From: Alnus glutinosa
Lineage: Eukaryota; Streptophyta; Magnoliopsida; Fagales; Betulaceae
Direction: 5' to 3'
Length of the DNA: 64,000 bases
Assembly (NCBI RefSeq): GCF_958979055.1
Contig: NC_084891.1
Span: 20,524,001-20,588,000, forward strand
The notes under the pieces are model-generated. The model saw only the letters and a list, made by a program, of their open reading frames with translations, did no database searches and had not been told where the DNA came from. A program made the position numbers and the translations under genes. Below, in pieces: positions 46,470 to 56,047 of this stretch. The stretch's first letter is position 1; each line of letters begins with the position of its first letter.

Positions 46470-48095
46470 CTTCTGTTTGAAACTGCTTTGGGCTTGAAGG
46501 TTAATTTGGATAAGTCAAATTTAATTCATGTGGGGACTGTAGATCAAGTGGGAAGTTTAGCCGGAATCTTAGGGTGTGGGTTTGCCACTCTGTTGGTGAA
46601 GTATCTTGGTCTTTTGTTAGGGGCCTCCTATAAGTCTATTCATATATGGGATGGTTTTATCGAGAAGATAGAACATCGGTTGGCCAACTGGAAAAGGTTA
46701 TACATTTCCAAGGGTGGTAGAGTCACCCTTATCAAGAGTACTCTCACTAATTTACCCACGTACTTTTTGTCTTTATTCCCTCTCCCGACAAGTGTTGTTG
46801 TTCGCATTAAGAAGTTACAACTGGATTTTTTATGGGGTGGGATTGATGAATAGTTCAAATATCACTTGGTGAGTTGGTCTAAGGTTTGTGCCCCAATTTC
46901 AGAGGGAGGGTTGGGTATCAAGAACTTGGTGATGTTCAACTGCACTCTATTAGGTAAATGGTTGGAGCAGTATGGGATTGAGAGAGATGCTTGGTGAAGA
47001 GTTGCGACGGACTCTAAGTTTGCCAATTTGTGGGGTGGGTGGTGCTCCCTTGAGCCTGTAGGTGCCTTTGGGGTGGGGCGGGGCGGGGCTGTGGAAGAAC
47101 ATCAAGAAAGGGTGGGAGACATTCTTTGGCTTTTCTAGATTTGAGGAGAGGGATGGGGCTAGGACATAATTTTGGCATGATCTGTAGTGCGAGGATACGG
47201 TTCTAAATGAAGCTTTTCCTGCTTTATTTGGTATTGCTTGTGCAAAGGATGCCTCTATTGCGGATAATTTGGAGCTTTTTGGTGGTTCCACTCGGTGGAA
47301 TATGAGCTTTGTTAGAGAGGTGCATGATTGGGAGGTAGATGTCTTTACTTCCTTCTTCCAGGTGTTGGACTCGATCATTGTGAGTAGAGGCCATAAAGAT
47401 AGGCTTTGGCGGGTCTCTTCCAAAAGAGGTTTGTTCAAGATCAAGTCCTTTAGCTCCTCAACTTACTCTGAAGGTAGTCGCTTCCCATGGAAGAGTGTGT
47501 GGCAGACTCAGGCTCTTTCGAGGGTGGCTTTTTCTGCGTGGTCGGCGGCCTTAGGCAAGATCCTTACAGTGGGATAATCTCAGGAAGAGGCATGTTATTA
47601 TAGTGGACAGATGCTGCTTGTGCAAGAGAACTGGGGAATCGGTAGATCGACTTCTTCTTCACTGCGATGTGGTGGAATGCTCTCTTTACTCGCTTTGGTA
47701 TGTCTTGGGTTATGCCTAGAAGAATTATCGATTTGTTTGCTTGTTGGTGGACGTCTAGAAGGCCAAAGAGTACTGGGATTTGGAAGATGGTGCCGATTTG
47801 CCTTTTTTGGTGTGTTTGGATGGAAATAAATAAGAGATGTTTTTACTTATCAAAAAATAAATAATAGATGTTTCGAGGATTTGGAGAGGTCCATGGAGGA
47901 TTTTTTAGCTTTGTATTTTCATACTTTATATCTTTGAACGGCAGCTTTTGTGTCCCCACTGTCACTTAGTTATGTTGATTTTCTTGTTTGTTTTTCTCTT
48001 TTTAGTTAAGTGATTCATTTTGTATACTTCTATTGTACTTAAGAGCGTCTTACGCTTTTAATAAGACTTAATTTACTTATCAAAAAAAGAAAATA
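46470..48095 (+). pseudogene. LINE (L1-type) reverse-transcriptase remnant, plus strand
   Basis: Starts inside the reverse transcriptase (FETALGLKVNLDKSNLIHVG) and continues through LVKYLGLLLGASYKS, RLANWKRLYISKGGRVTLIK, NLPTYFLSLFP and LDFLWGG, up to a TAG at 46852. It then continues out of frame through [22 protein letters not shown] and a zf-RVT segment (DRLWRVSSK, FPWKSVWQTQALSRVAFSAW) to a 3' end with TTTACTTATCAAAAAAA at 48074-48088. Multiple frameshifts and stops make it inactive. Relative to the 44.5-kb copy it is inverted, so the two zf-RVT parts form an inverted pair. No target duplication was found, and the 5' edge is approximate. Confidence 0.85.
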
Positions 48096-49208
48096 AAGTA
48101 TTTTATAAGCCCCTCAAAAAACCTTAAAAATAAAGTATTGCCGCTGCACCATTTGAACGGTAAACTAGGCATTCAAACGGTACCGATTAAAAAACAAAAT
48201 TTTTTATTGCAACATTCAAGCGAGTTTTGAATGAAGCAATTTGTCACTCTACCCAAATGTATGAGATCCACGTTTCTAACCTGCTAGGTTATGTAATCTC
48301 TCCTTGTAGCACTGCACCTAGATTATGGAACGTCCATTCTAGCTTGCTAAAGTTAAATTCCTACATTTCTAAGTCTACTTACCATCTTAAATGTATAAGA
48401 TTCATTCATGGTCTATGACAACATCTTCAAGAAATCATGTAATAGATCTTGAACTTCAAATGAGACAACTCAATTAGACTTAGATTTTCCTAGTGTTTTG
48501 TCAACGGAATCTACCAACACAACATATGGACCTAACATCTAATGTAAAGCCTCTATTTACAAACAAAGCAACCTCAACTATTTTTCAGCTTATCTCCGAC
48601 TATTAATTTTGAGCTCAATAGCTATAAACAAAAGTCTTAACACCAGGATATCCTTCAAACTTAAAAAGTAAAATTTCTAATTTATCCTAACTCAAAGTGA
48701 ATACCACAAAAAACATCATATTCTAAACTCCGGCGCTTATAGATAACACTTGAAAAGTAAATGTTTAGCGACTAGTTGCCAGCCTATTAGATTGTGATTT
48801 GAAAAGTACTTAACAAACGAAACTACCTATGTACTAACACCAGTGTTCTGGCAGGACCATAGGTCCATAACTTTTTTATGACACTTCCACTTTCTGATTA
48901 ATGAATACCTACGCATAGTTATGTATTCACACTGTGCGCCATGATACTGAGATTATGAACTTCAACGATAACAGGCCAAAAAACAAAAGTCATTAACACA
49001 AATACATAGTTAACAAAGTATGCTATTCATTGACAAAGAACAATAGCTAATAACATAAAGGCACAAAGATATCACATAACTTTGAAGCTAAGTTACAAGT
49101 TTGATATCAAAGAATGCTACACACATCCAAACCATACACCCCCTTGAACAAAAGAAATACAAAAAAAAGCATATCAATCTGTAACCAATCAGCCATTTCA
49201 TCAATAGC
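48096..49208. other. Downstream region of TML
   Basis: No open frame with a recognisable domain. The stretch nearest 49209 (about 48990-49208) is probably the TML 3' UTR on the minus strand. Several AATAAA-like words occur on the minus strand, but I cannot pick one. Confidence 0.4.
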
Positions 49209-51137
49209 TCAATTGCACATGTAAACCCCACTCTCAAACCTGTGACTAACCTCATAAAAGTCTATCTTACCCTCAGAAGCAGGCCGCAGGCAAAGCCCAG
49301 ACAATGATCGAGTTCCTCGGGCAGAAAACTTCACATAAGCAACAACCTCAATCTCTTCATCTTCCTCACTAGAGTCCACAGGCATCCTCACCTTCAACCG
49401 ACCAGGAGAACCCTTCACTGGAATCTCCGGGACATGCCATTTCAATTCTCTCTCAGCCCTATTCAATATAGCCTTGGGAGACACCTTCAACAATGAAGGG
49501 TCAACCGGTAGCTTCAAAACAAACGTCACATCATTCAAAGGTACTGGTAAATCAGGGTTCGAGGCGTACTGTATCATTACAGAAAGTAAAGTCCCAGTAT
49601 GACGCTTTACAAGACGAACCCTCAAAGGCACCGGCGTCAGCCTTGGTAACAGGCTATACTTGAGAATTGGTATAGGCTCGTCGGCAGACGCGGACCTCAC
49701 GTGAAACATGCTATTCCCGAGACTGCTAACACGAGAACTCTGCATGACAAATCTCTTAACCGTGCTCGCACCCTCCACCTGGAATGAAAACTCGGTTTCT
49801 CTATCGCCAATCACCTTGGTCGGCAATGTTTTCAAATAAACCACACCCAACAATCCTACTCTAGCAAGCAACGACTCTCTAAACTCCACGCTGATCTCTT
49901 CCACAATGTACATCTCCGGACCCTTCTGTTCCGTACTCTTAACCAGATCCTCAAGCGGATTAGCTGCTCCGCGAGTAGCAGCCGCAGGTGCCGCTGGTGC
50001 ATCACCGTCCGGCCCAGTCTGTAACAATTCGAGCCCGCCAAGCCCTTGAGGTTTCACAATTTTTGTGGGAGCCAGAAACTCCGAGGCATCCAATCCTCCA
50101 CCAAAAGGCGCATTAAACCCTTGAAATGAATCATCCAACGAGGCCACCTTCTCATTGCTGTACGCTACTCCACCGTAATCTCCTTCGAATCCCTCCACTC
50201 CGATATAAGTCGACTGGGTCGCCTCCGCGGGCGGCAATGTCGTCACCTCAATTCCCGCCAATGCCAGCGTCAAATCGGAGGAGGACGCCTCCTTGCTCTT
50301 CTTGAACCCACCCACGAGCTCTTTCGGCTTGTTGATCGCGTCGCTCGCCGCGAAGGGGTCCTTCTCCGCTTGCGTCTCCTCCTCTTGCTGCTGCTGCTCC
50401 TGCGGTTGCTGCTCGCTCACACTCTGCACCACAGGGGCCAGGCTCGCCGCCACCTCGTCCCCGGCCGCCAGCGTCTCGGGCGGGATCTCGAAACGTGCGT
50501 TGGAAAATGCCTCCACGCCTGCCTCGTGTTCGACGGAATGCGCTTCCAGATTCGTCCAATTGTCGGCGCCGCGAATCTTGCTCTCAGAGTCGAGCGCGGA
50601 GTGCACCATCTTGGCGATGCCGTCGCCGTGCATGGCTCCGAGCATGGCGGCGAGGCGGATGCTGCTGACGCCGCGGAGGACGATGTCGAGGGCCATGTAG
50701 ATCTCGGCGTACTTGCGCCCGAGCTTCTCGGGGGTAACGTCGACGCCGCGGCACGCCGTGACGACGACGCTCACGGCCTGGTTCACCATGTGGATGCACT
50801 CGAAGACGTTGACCACGGCGGTGTCTTCAGCGGTGGTGATGCCCAGGACGTAGATCGAGTTCACCAGGCGATACACCACGCGGTAGCGGCTCTCCACGCC
50901 GACGATGACCTGTCCGCTCGAGGCCGCGAGGGGATCATCGCCGATGGACGCCGCGATGGAGTCTGAGTCGGCGTCGGAGGGGTGGTTGCTGTTGTGCTTG
51001 GAGCCGGCGAAGGCGAGGCGGGTATGGCGGAAGCCGGAGAGGGCTACGAGGGCGCGTGCGGGTGGGAACCACTCGCGAGTCTGGAGCAGGACGTCGGATC
51101 CGTTGGCGGGTTGGAGAGCGATGGCCAAGCAGGCCAT
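49209..51137 (-). CDS. TML: TPLATE-complex muniscin-like subunit, single exon, 642 aa
   Basis: Uninterrupted frame from ATG at 51137 to TGA at 49209. TML is a subunit of the plant TPLATE complex, which acts at the plasma membrane in clathrin-mediated endocytosis. The length is close to the Arabidopsis protein (about 640-650 aa, recalled). Layout: a longin-like N-terminal region at about 1-190 (MACLAIALQPANGSDVLLQT, RYRVVYRLVNSIYVLGIT, NVFECIHMVNQAV); a flexible linker at about 200-400 with a Q/E-rich run at 238-258 and a DPF adaptor-type motif at 260-262; a C-terminal mu-homology domain at about 408-642 (MYIVEEISVEFRESLLARVG to HRFESGVYMCN). The 5' part is GC-rich on both strands, producing long antisense shadow frames. 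The leader has a GA-rich tract at about 51330-51382. Confidence 0.95.
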   Translation of the reverse strand: MACLAIALQPANGSDVLLQTREWFPPARALVALSGFRHTRLAFAGSKHNSNHPSDADSDSIAASIGDDPLAASSGQVIVGVESRYRVVYRLVNSIYVLGITTAEDTAVVNVFECIHMVNQAVSVVVTACRGVDVTPEKLGRKYAEIYMALDIVLRGVSSIRLAAMLGAMHGDGIAKMVHSALDSESKIRGADNWTNLEAHSVEHEAGVEAFSNARFEIPPETLAAGDEVAASLAPVVQSVSEQQPQEQQQQEEETQAEKDPFAASDAINKPKELVGGFKKSKEASSSDLTLALAGIEVTTLPPAEATQSTYIGVEGFEGDYGGVAYSNEKVASLDDSFQGFNAPFGGGLDASEFLAPTKIVKPQGLGGLELLQTGPDGDAPAAPAAATRGAANPLEDLVKSTEQKGPEMYIVEEISVEFRESLLARVGLLGVVYLKTLPTKVIGDRETEFSFQVEGASTVKRFVMQSSRVSSLGNSMFHVRSASADEPIPILKYSLLPRLTPVPLRVRLVKRHTGTLLSVMIQYASNPDLPVPLNDVTFVLKLPVDPSLLKVSPKAILNRAERELKWHVPEIPVKGSPGRLKVRMPVDSSEEDEEIEVVAYVKFSARGTRSLSGLCLRPASEGKIDFYEVSHRFESGVYMCN

Positions 51138-51530
51138 GGTGAGGAGGTCGAGCTCGAGCTCGAAGACTGATTCAGATGGGTCGGGTTATTTGTTTGTTAA
51201 TGTATGAGTTATCTTAAGTCTAGGGCTTGAATTTTTGAATCTGGGGGATTTTGATGAAATGCAGAGAACCTTCTCTCTAATTCACAGCCATTTGAATTTC
51301 TCAGTGATTTCCATTTCCAAGCAACGAGAGTGGAGGAGAGAGATAGAGTGGGGGAGAGAGATCGAGAGAGAGAGAGAGATCCAGGTGACCCCGTGACGAC
51401 GACCAAAGAATGCTTATGGGCTGGTTGAAGATCACAAGGTATGTCATGGACGAGGCCCACCACATTCACGGCCCAGTAACAGGCTAATCTACGAGTCTCC
51501 ATCCAAATTATACCCACACATATTTAATGA
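51138..51530 (-). promoter_or_regulatory. TML 5' leader and promoter region
   Basis: On the TML sense strand it carries CT-rich runs, (CT)n at about 51350-51382, typical of plant 5' leaders. I see no strong TATA box, which suits a broadly expressed gene. Exact start site unknown. Confidence 0.4.
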
Positions 51531-51692
51531 GAGAAATGTTAGATGGTATAATTTTGTCAATTATTTATTTAACAACGTTAATGTGCTACTCCTAATTAAT
51601 TATTAGATTTTTTTTAATAAAAATTTATCCAAATGTTAATTAGAAGTGTCACGTCACCATTGTTAATAGAATTATAGTATCTAGCATTACTC
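51531..51692. mobile_element. MITE of the GAGTAATG family
   Basis: The left end GAGAAATGTTAGATGGTATA pairs with the right end TATAGTATCTAGCATTACTC. The ends match those of the elements at 34590-34762 and 63740-63921 (GAGxAATG...CATTxCTC). No clear 9-bp target duplication was seen. A related decayed copy follows at about 51717-51890 (GAGTAATGTTATATATCAC, then ...TAAGATAAAAATATAG). Confidence 0.65.
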
Positions 51693-52034
51693 ATTTTAGA
51701 TTACTCATTTAAGGATGAGTAATGTTATATATCACATTTTTATCTCAAAATGCTGACGTAGTAATTCTAACTAATCTTTAAATTTTTTTTAAAAAAAAAA
51801 TAACAAAAAGACTGATCCAAGAGTAAGTTAGAATTGCCATGTCAACAATTTAGGATAATTGTAAGATAAAAATATAGTTTCTAGTCTTATCTTTGAGAAT
51901 TAAAAAATAAAAAATAAAGATTGGCTTGATTTTCCATAAGATCCTTGTTTGATCATGAAAAAAACATAATGCTATTCAATTTTGAGTTTTTTTTAGTTGA
52001 ACATGCAAAACTCGCCTTTAAAAAAGATGGGTTA

Positions 52035-52690
52035 AATATCTCACAGATACATGTGGTAAGGGCGAAAATCAAACAATCGTCTCGGTTTTAAAAAGTATCA
52101 CAGGTGATACTTGTCATTAATAAAAATGCTCACTTGGTACTTCCGTCTCGGTTCTATCCTTTTTTTGTGCAGCCATCTACGTCACCCCCTTAAAATTGTG
52201 ACACTAGTCCCGGTTGCCACATATTTAAGCCAACTCAGATTATCATCCTACGTGGTCGTGTATCACAGGTAATACCTATACTTTTACTGCCAAGCAAGAT
52301 GAAGAAAATAATAATAAAAAAAATTTTAAAAAAAAAACCTCAACTTTTAATTTATTTTTTTAAAAAAATAAATAAATAAAAAAACTTGCAAAAATGAGAG
52401 TGGCTGAAACTACTCCCCAAGAGCCTTGGGGTGGCTCGACCACCTCCGTTTGGACTGTGGGTGGGTTTGGGGCCACCCCCGTTTAGACAATGGGTGGGTT
52501 CGGTCACCCCAGACCGGTTTGTCTAGGGGTGGCCGAACCACCCTCATTACCCTTTGGGGTGGTTTGGTCTCTCTCAATGACAAATTTTTTTCCTTTGGCC
52601 TTTTGGGGGGTGGGTTCGGCCAACCCTTGGTTGGCCATATGGGGTGGCTCAATCCACCCCTTGACCAAAATAGGGATGGCTGGTTTTAGG
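52035..52690. repeat. Noncoding plant repeat with GGGGTGG-rich 3' half
   Basis: Begins with text resembling a widespread plant repeat (ATCACAGGTGATACTTG twice, GTGACACTAGTCCCGG). It continues through an A-rich tract at 52310-52385 into repeated GGGTGGGTTCGG/GGTGGCCGAACCACC words at 52428-52680. Open frames here come from the repeat's periodicity, not from a gene. Family unknown. Confidence 0.6.
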
Positions 52691-53242
52691 GGCGGAACAA
52701 TGATTTTTGATAATGGGGGACAAACTTATATAAACAAGAAACTACATAAGTACATAGATAACTATAGTTTTTCTCTATGTGTGTGTTTGTACATGTCTAT
52801 GTAAAATAAAAAATGTAAAAGCCTTAAATTTAATTTCATATTAAATTGTAAGTCATAGATATCACAAACACACATGTAATAGTATAAATTACTAGTAAAA
52901 TAAACTAAGCACAATAGCAGGCTTGTGATTGACGACAAGCAAACACCACTTAGAAATCAGTAGTTAAGCAATTCTTCATATGTCAATTAAAGGACCATCA
53001 TATTCCATCAACAAAACTCAAGTTCTATTGGCATGTGAAATCGGTATTAACAGCACAATTAACCAATTACAAGGAATGAAAATACTAAAGACCCCAAATT
53101 TGAATATGTTCTTCCAAAAAAAAGGTTTGATGGATGAGATTTTTTGTATATAGAATATCACATTCAGCTTCAAAGATATAAATAAAAGATATTCAATGAG
53201 ATATGACTGGCAAAGAAAAAAGGAAAACAGAGAGAAGGAGAC
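52691..53242. other. Intergenic, downstream of the THEP1-like fragment
   Basis: AT-rich; on the minus strand, where further THEP1 exons would be expected, I find no match to the rest of the domain. That supports truncation of the neighbour at 53243. Confidence 0.45.
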
Positions 53243-53626
53243 CTTGAAATAGTGGTGGAGGGGAGTCGACCTCTGCTACTGCGGCCATCTAAAGTGACCA
53301 CCTCAAAACCCCACCCTCTCGCTTCCTTGTCTAACTTCACCTATAAAACCACCATCACAAAACTTCATACAAATAAATAGACCCAATTCATCAGAAAGCA
53401 AGACAAAGAGATTGAGAGAGCATACGACTGCAAAAGCCCTGAACTTTCAAGCTGGGGTTAGAGGCTTTTAGGGCTTCAACAACTCTCATAATCAGTGTTG
53501 TTTTACCCACACCCTGCAAAAAAAGACATTATATTACAAGCTTCTTACAAAATGGAATTCGCTTACAGGAGGACCTATGAGTCAGATAAGGGAACGGTAG
53601 AAACAAATTTATTTTTCTGGCCCCAT
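53243..53626 (-). pseudogene. THEP1/NTPCR nucleoside-triphosphatase gene fragment
   Basis: Three exon-like pieces on the minus strand: 53626-53567, 53513-53426 and 53340-53243, each with GT and AG at the expected edges. Exons 2-3 join in frame to give the P-loop GVGKTTLIMRVVEALKA, then VQGFCSREVRQGSERVGFEV and VTLDGRSSRGRLPSTTIS. This is the N-terminal half of the NTPase_1 (THEP1, human NTPCR) family. Exon 1 would give MGPEK, stop, ...RSLI, stop, LIGPP, so it has TAA and TGA in the frame that supplies GPP before the P-loop. The C-terminal half is missing. It is therefore a truncated pseudogene, unless transcription starts elsewhere. Confidence 0.75.
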
Positions 53627-53762
53627 TGAGATTCTCAAACTGCTGCGGAGCCCCTTGGTAATCAAACGACAAACCTAAATGCTCGTTCTTTATCCCTTTC
53701 TTCAACCCTTCAAAAGGGTGGGCAATGTACATATAAGAAGTATGAGGAAGAGTAGCATTGAT
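53530..53762 (-). other. Open coding-like stretch overlapping the THEP1 fragment's first exon
   Basis: In another minus frame 53762-53529 reads FINATLPHTSYMYIAHPFEG, then LKKGIKNEHLGLSFDYQGAP and QQFENLNGARK, with no stop over about 75 codons. Composition looks protein-like and differs from the surrounding AT-rich DNA. I do not recognise the family. It could be an exon scrap of another gene joined to the THEP1 piece, for example captured by retroposition. Confidence 0.35.
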
Positions 53763-54057
53763 GAAAGCTTAAGGGATTGATTCATGTTGGTTTGTGGCTA
53801 TGCATATATTAAATAATTTTTATGATATATGCTATATATTTATCATTTATGTCATAGGTATACTAATATTAATACGATTATGTAAATAATTAAATATGTT
53901 ATATTATATGTATATATTCATAAGTATGTAATATATATAGTTATATGTATAACAATATATGTAATCGGTGTTTTCGTTTTCACTTATTTTATGTCAAACG
54001 CACATCAAGAGCACATAAACTTCTGAAAAAGCTATCAAACATGCCCTTAGTTTTGTT

Positions 54058-54105
<48 letters not shown>

Positions 54106-55165
54106 TGTGTGTTTAGGAGTTTATAAATGAATGGAATAGAAATGAATAGATGAAATGAGGGAGAATGAATAAAGATGTATGTTCGGTATGGACTGATAAG
54201 CCTATGTGACCTACACGTTAAGCCCAAAATTAGCCCATTAACCCTAGTGCATTCTACACGCGTAATAGGTAATCAATTCCCAAGTTATTATTGTGCTAAA
54301 CAAATATTAAACTATTGAATTAGCCACATTTTAACATGCACCCCTAATTTAAAGGATAAGTTGTGCTCCAATCAAGGCAAACGTGGAATGAATTACACAT
54401 TAAAAATGGGTCACGGCATAAATGAGAAATAGTTGCAAATAAGCTACTTTAAAAGGTAACACACAATCAAGTAAAATGGACTTTTGGACTTTGCTCAAAA
54501 CTCTTTACCTAATCATTCTTTTATTTCCATTCTCCAAATATTTTGCTAACTTAAGCATCAGAGTTATTTTTCGACGATACCCTTCGACAGGCTCTATTGC
54601 TTATACTTTTTCTCGTTGCAAGTGCAAATTGATTAGTGTTCAACACGAGCAAACTGTTCTAACAAGGTATTCCTATGACTTGGAAAGGGGGAAAAATGCC
54701 ATGATTTGATTATTATATCTCTCTCTTTTTGTATGTGTCTCTTATTAATTGGAAGGTTAAAAAAAAAAAAAGCAAAAAACATTTTTACCCATTTAATATC
54801 CATTCCCTCTTAAAACATCTCACACAAGTAATGTCCATTCCCCTTTGATTCCTCCCAATTTGGACCCATATAAGAGAATGGAATGAAAACCCCACCATTT
54901 TCTTTCCTAAATACTCCATAAAAAGGTAAAATGAACAATATCAACAAAGCAAAAGAGAATTGAACTATTCAATTGACCGAACAATAATTTCTTGCCATAC
55001 AAATTATACAACACCAAAATTTACACATGATTAAATAATCTCAGCAAAATCACCTCTGCTGGAATCAGTAACCACCCTCGAGCAACTCATGAAAAATGAT
55101 CAAAGCACTTCAATAACTGAACAGAAACCCATGCATAAACTACACGTGTAAGAAGCTGTTTGGTA
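53763..55165. other. Intergenic; poly(T) then (GT)n, XRCC3 downstream region
   Basis: A ~32-base T run at 54061-54092 is followed by (GT)n to about 54111. AT-rich elsewhere, with no recognisable coding sequence. The last ~200 bases before 55166 are probably the XRCC3 3' UTR. Confidence 0.45.
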
Positions 55166-56047
55166 TCATTCAACTCCAAAAACCCCTTCTCTTGTGATCA
55201 CAAACTCACAAGAAGCCGCCGGCAAATGAGGCGCGAAAACAACATGAAGTTGCCGCCTTGTTCGCGTACACAGATGATTCGAATCCGCCAAGCCGTTCTC
55301 TTCTTTCTCAACCTCCTCATTCCTCGACAAGAACAACCTTGAATTCACACAATTCGCCCACGCTAGTCCCAAGGCGGGACAAACCCGTCTCCCCGACGAA
55401 TACAAGCGAGCCAAATTCCCAACCCTCAGCCCATTTACCCCCTCAGGCACCACCAAATCCACTATCTGGTTCGTCACCACAACCGCCAGACCGAACCTCT
55501 TCGCCAACAACTTCAATTTCCCAGAAATCTTGAAAAACAGCGAGGACCTCCGCTTAAGCTCAGCCGGGGTGTTCTCAAACTCGGAACGAAAAAGCGCCGC
55601 TATCGAATCAATCACAATAAGCTTAACCGGCAACTGGGTTTTCAGGTCGGATAGAAACGACTCCATCTTAGGCAATATATCGAGCAGTTGGTCCACAGAA
55701 TGTACAGCGCGAACAAATATAGAATCGCAAGGATCACTGTTGAAAATTGCGGGGTGTGAAGACCGGAAGGCGTGGGAGAGTTGGTGGAGGCGGCGAGAGG
55801 GAAAAGGGAATTCGGTGTGGATGTAGAGAGAAGAGGCGGAGAGGCCGCCGAGGGAGATCGGGAGCTGAGCGGAGAGAGCCAATTGAAGGCAGAGCTGGGT
55901 CTTGCCGCAACCGCTCTCGGCGAAGAGTTCGGTTATGGAGTTGCAGGGTATGCCGCCGGCGAGGCAGCGGTCGAGTACCTGGCAGCCAAGGGTGCATTTT
56001 GGCGTGGTGACAGGACGGCGGAGGAGATTTTCTGGGCCCGGAGTCAT
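55166..56047 (-). CDS. XRCC3: RAD51 paralogue, single exon, 293 aa
   Basis: One frame from ATG at 56047 to the stop at 55166. XRCC3 is a nuclear RAD51 paralogue that, with RAD51C, supports homologous recombination repair and meiosis. The N-terminal region (PENLLRRPVTTPKCTLGC, DRCLAGGIPCNSITELFAES) matches plant XRCC3 as I recall it. Walker A is AESGCGKT at 43-50; the first glycine of GxxxxGKT is alanine, as in other plant XRCC3. Further landmarks are LYIHTEFPFPSRRLHQL at 74-90, Walker B VKLIVIDS at 141-148, FKISGKLKLL at 171-180, VVTNQIVD at 189-196 and the C-terminal CEFVITREG. The length is close to the ~304 aa of Arabidopsis. The N-terminal helix-hairpin-helix region of RAD51 is absent, as is usual for plant XRCC3. 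Confidence 0.95.
   Translation of the reverse strand: MTPGPENLLRRPVTTPKCTLGCQVLDRCLAGGIPCNSITELFAESGCGKTQLCLQLALSAQLPISLGGLSASSLYIHTEFPFPSRRLHQLSHAFRSSHPAIFNSDPCDSIFVRAVHSVDQLLDILPKMESFLSDLKTQLPVKLIVIDSIAALFRSEFENTPAELKRRSSLFFKISGKLKLLAKRFGLAVVVTNQIVDLVVPEGVNGLRVGNLARLYSSGRRVCPALGLAWANCVNSRLFLSRNEEVEKEENGLADSNHLCTRTRRQLHVVFAPHLPAASCEFVITREGVFGVE

Noticed and set aside
46149..46470. Upstream part of the 234-codon frame as a real N-terminus for the LINE protein
   Set aside because: The first ~100 codons come from A-rich intergenic DNA. LINE similarity begins only near 46475.
50293..50966. Antisense open frames of 135 and 198 codons over TML
   Set aside because: They are shadows of the GC-rich 5' part of TML. 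Their translations are low-complexity and the sense protein is conserved.
52410..52804. 80- to 104-codon frames in the GGGGTGG-rich repeat
   Set aside because: Open on both strands because of the repeat's periodicity, not coding constraint.
53945..54227. Frames across the T run and (GT)n microsatellite
   Set aside because: Translations are poly-Phe/Val-Cys or poly-Lys/Thr-His from simple repeats.
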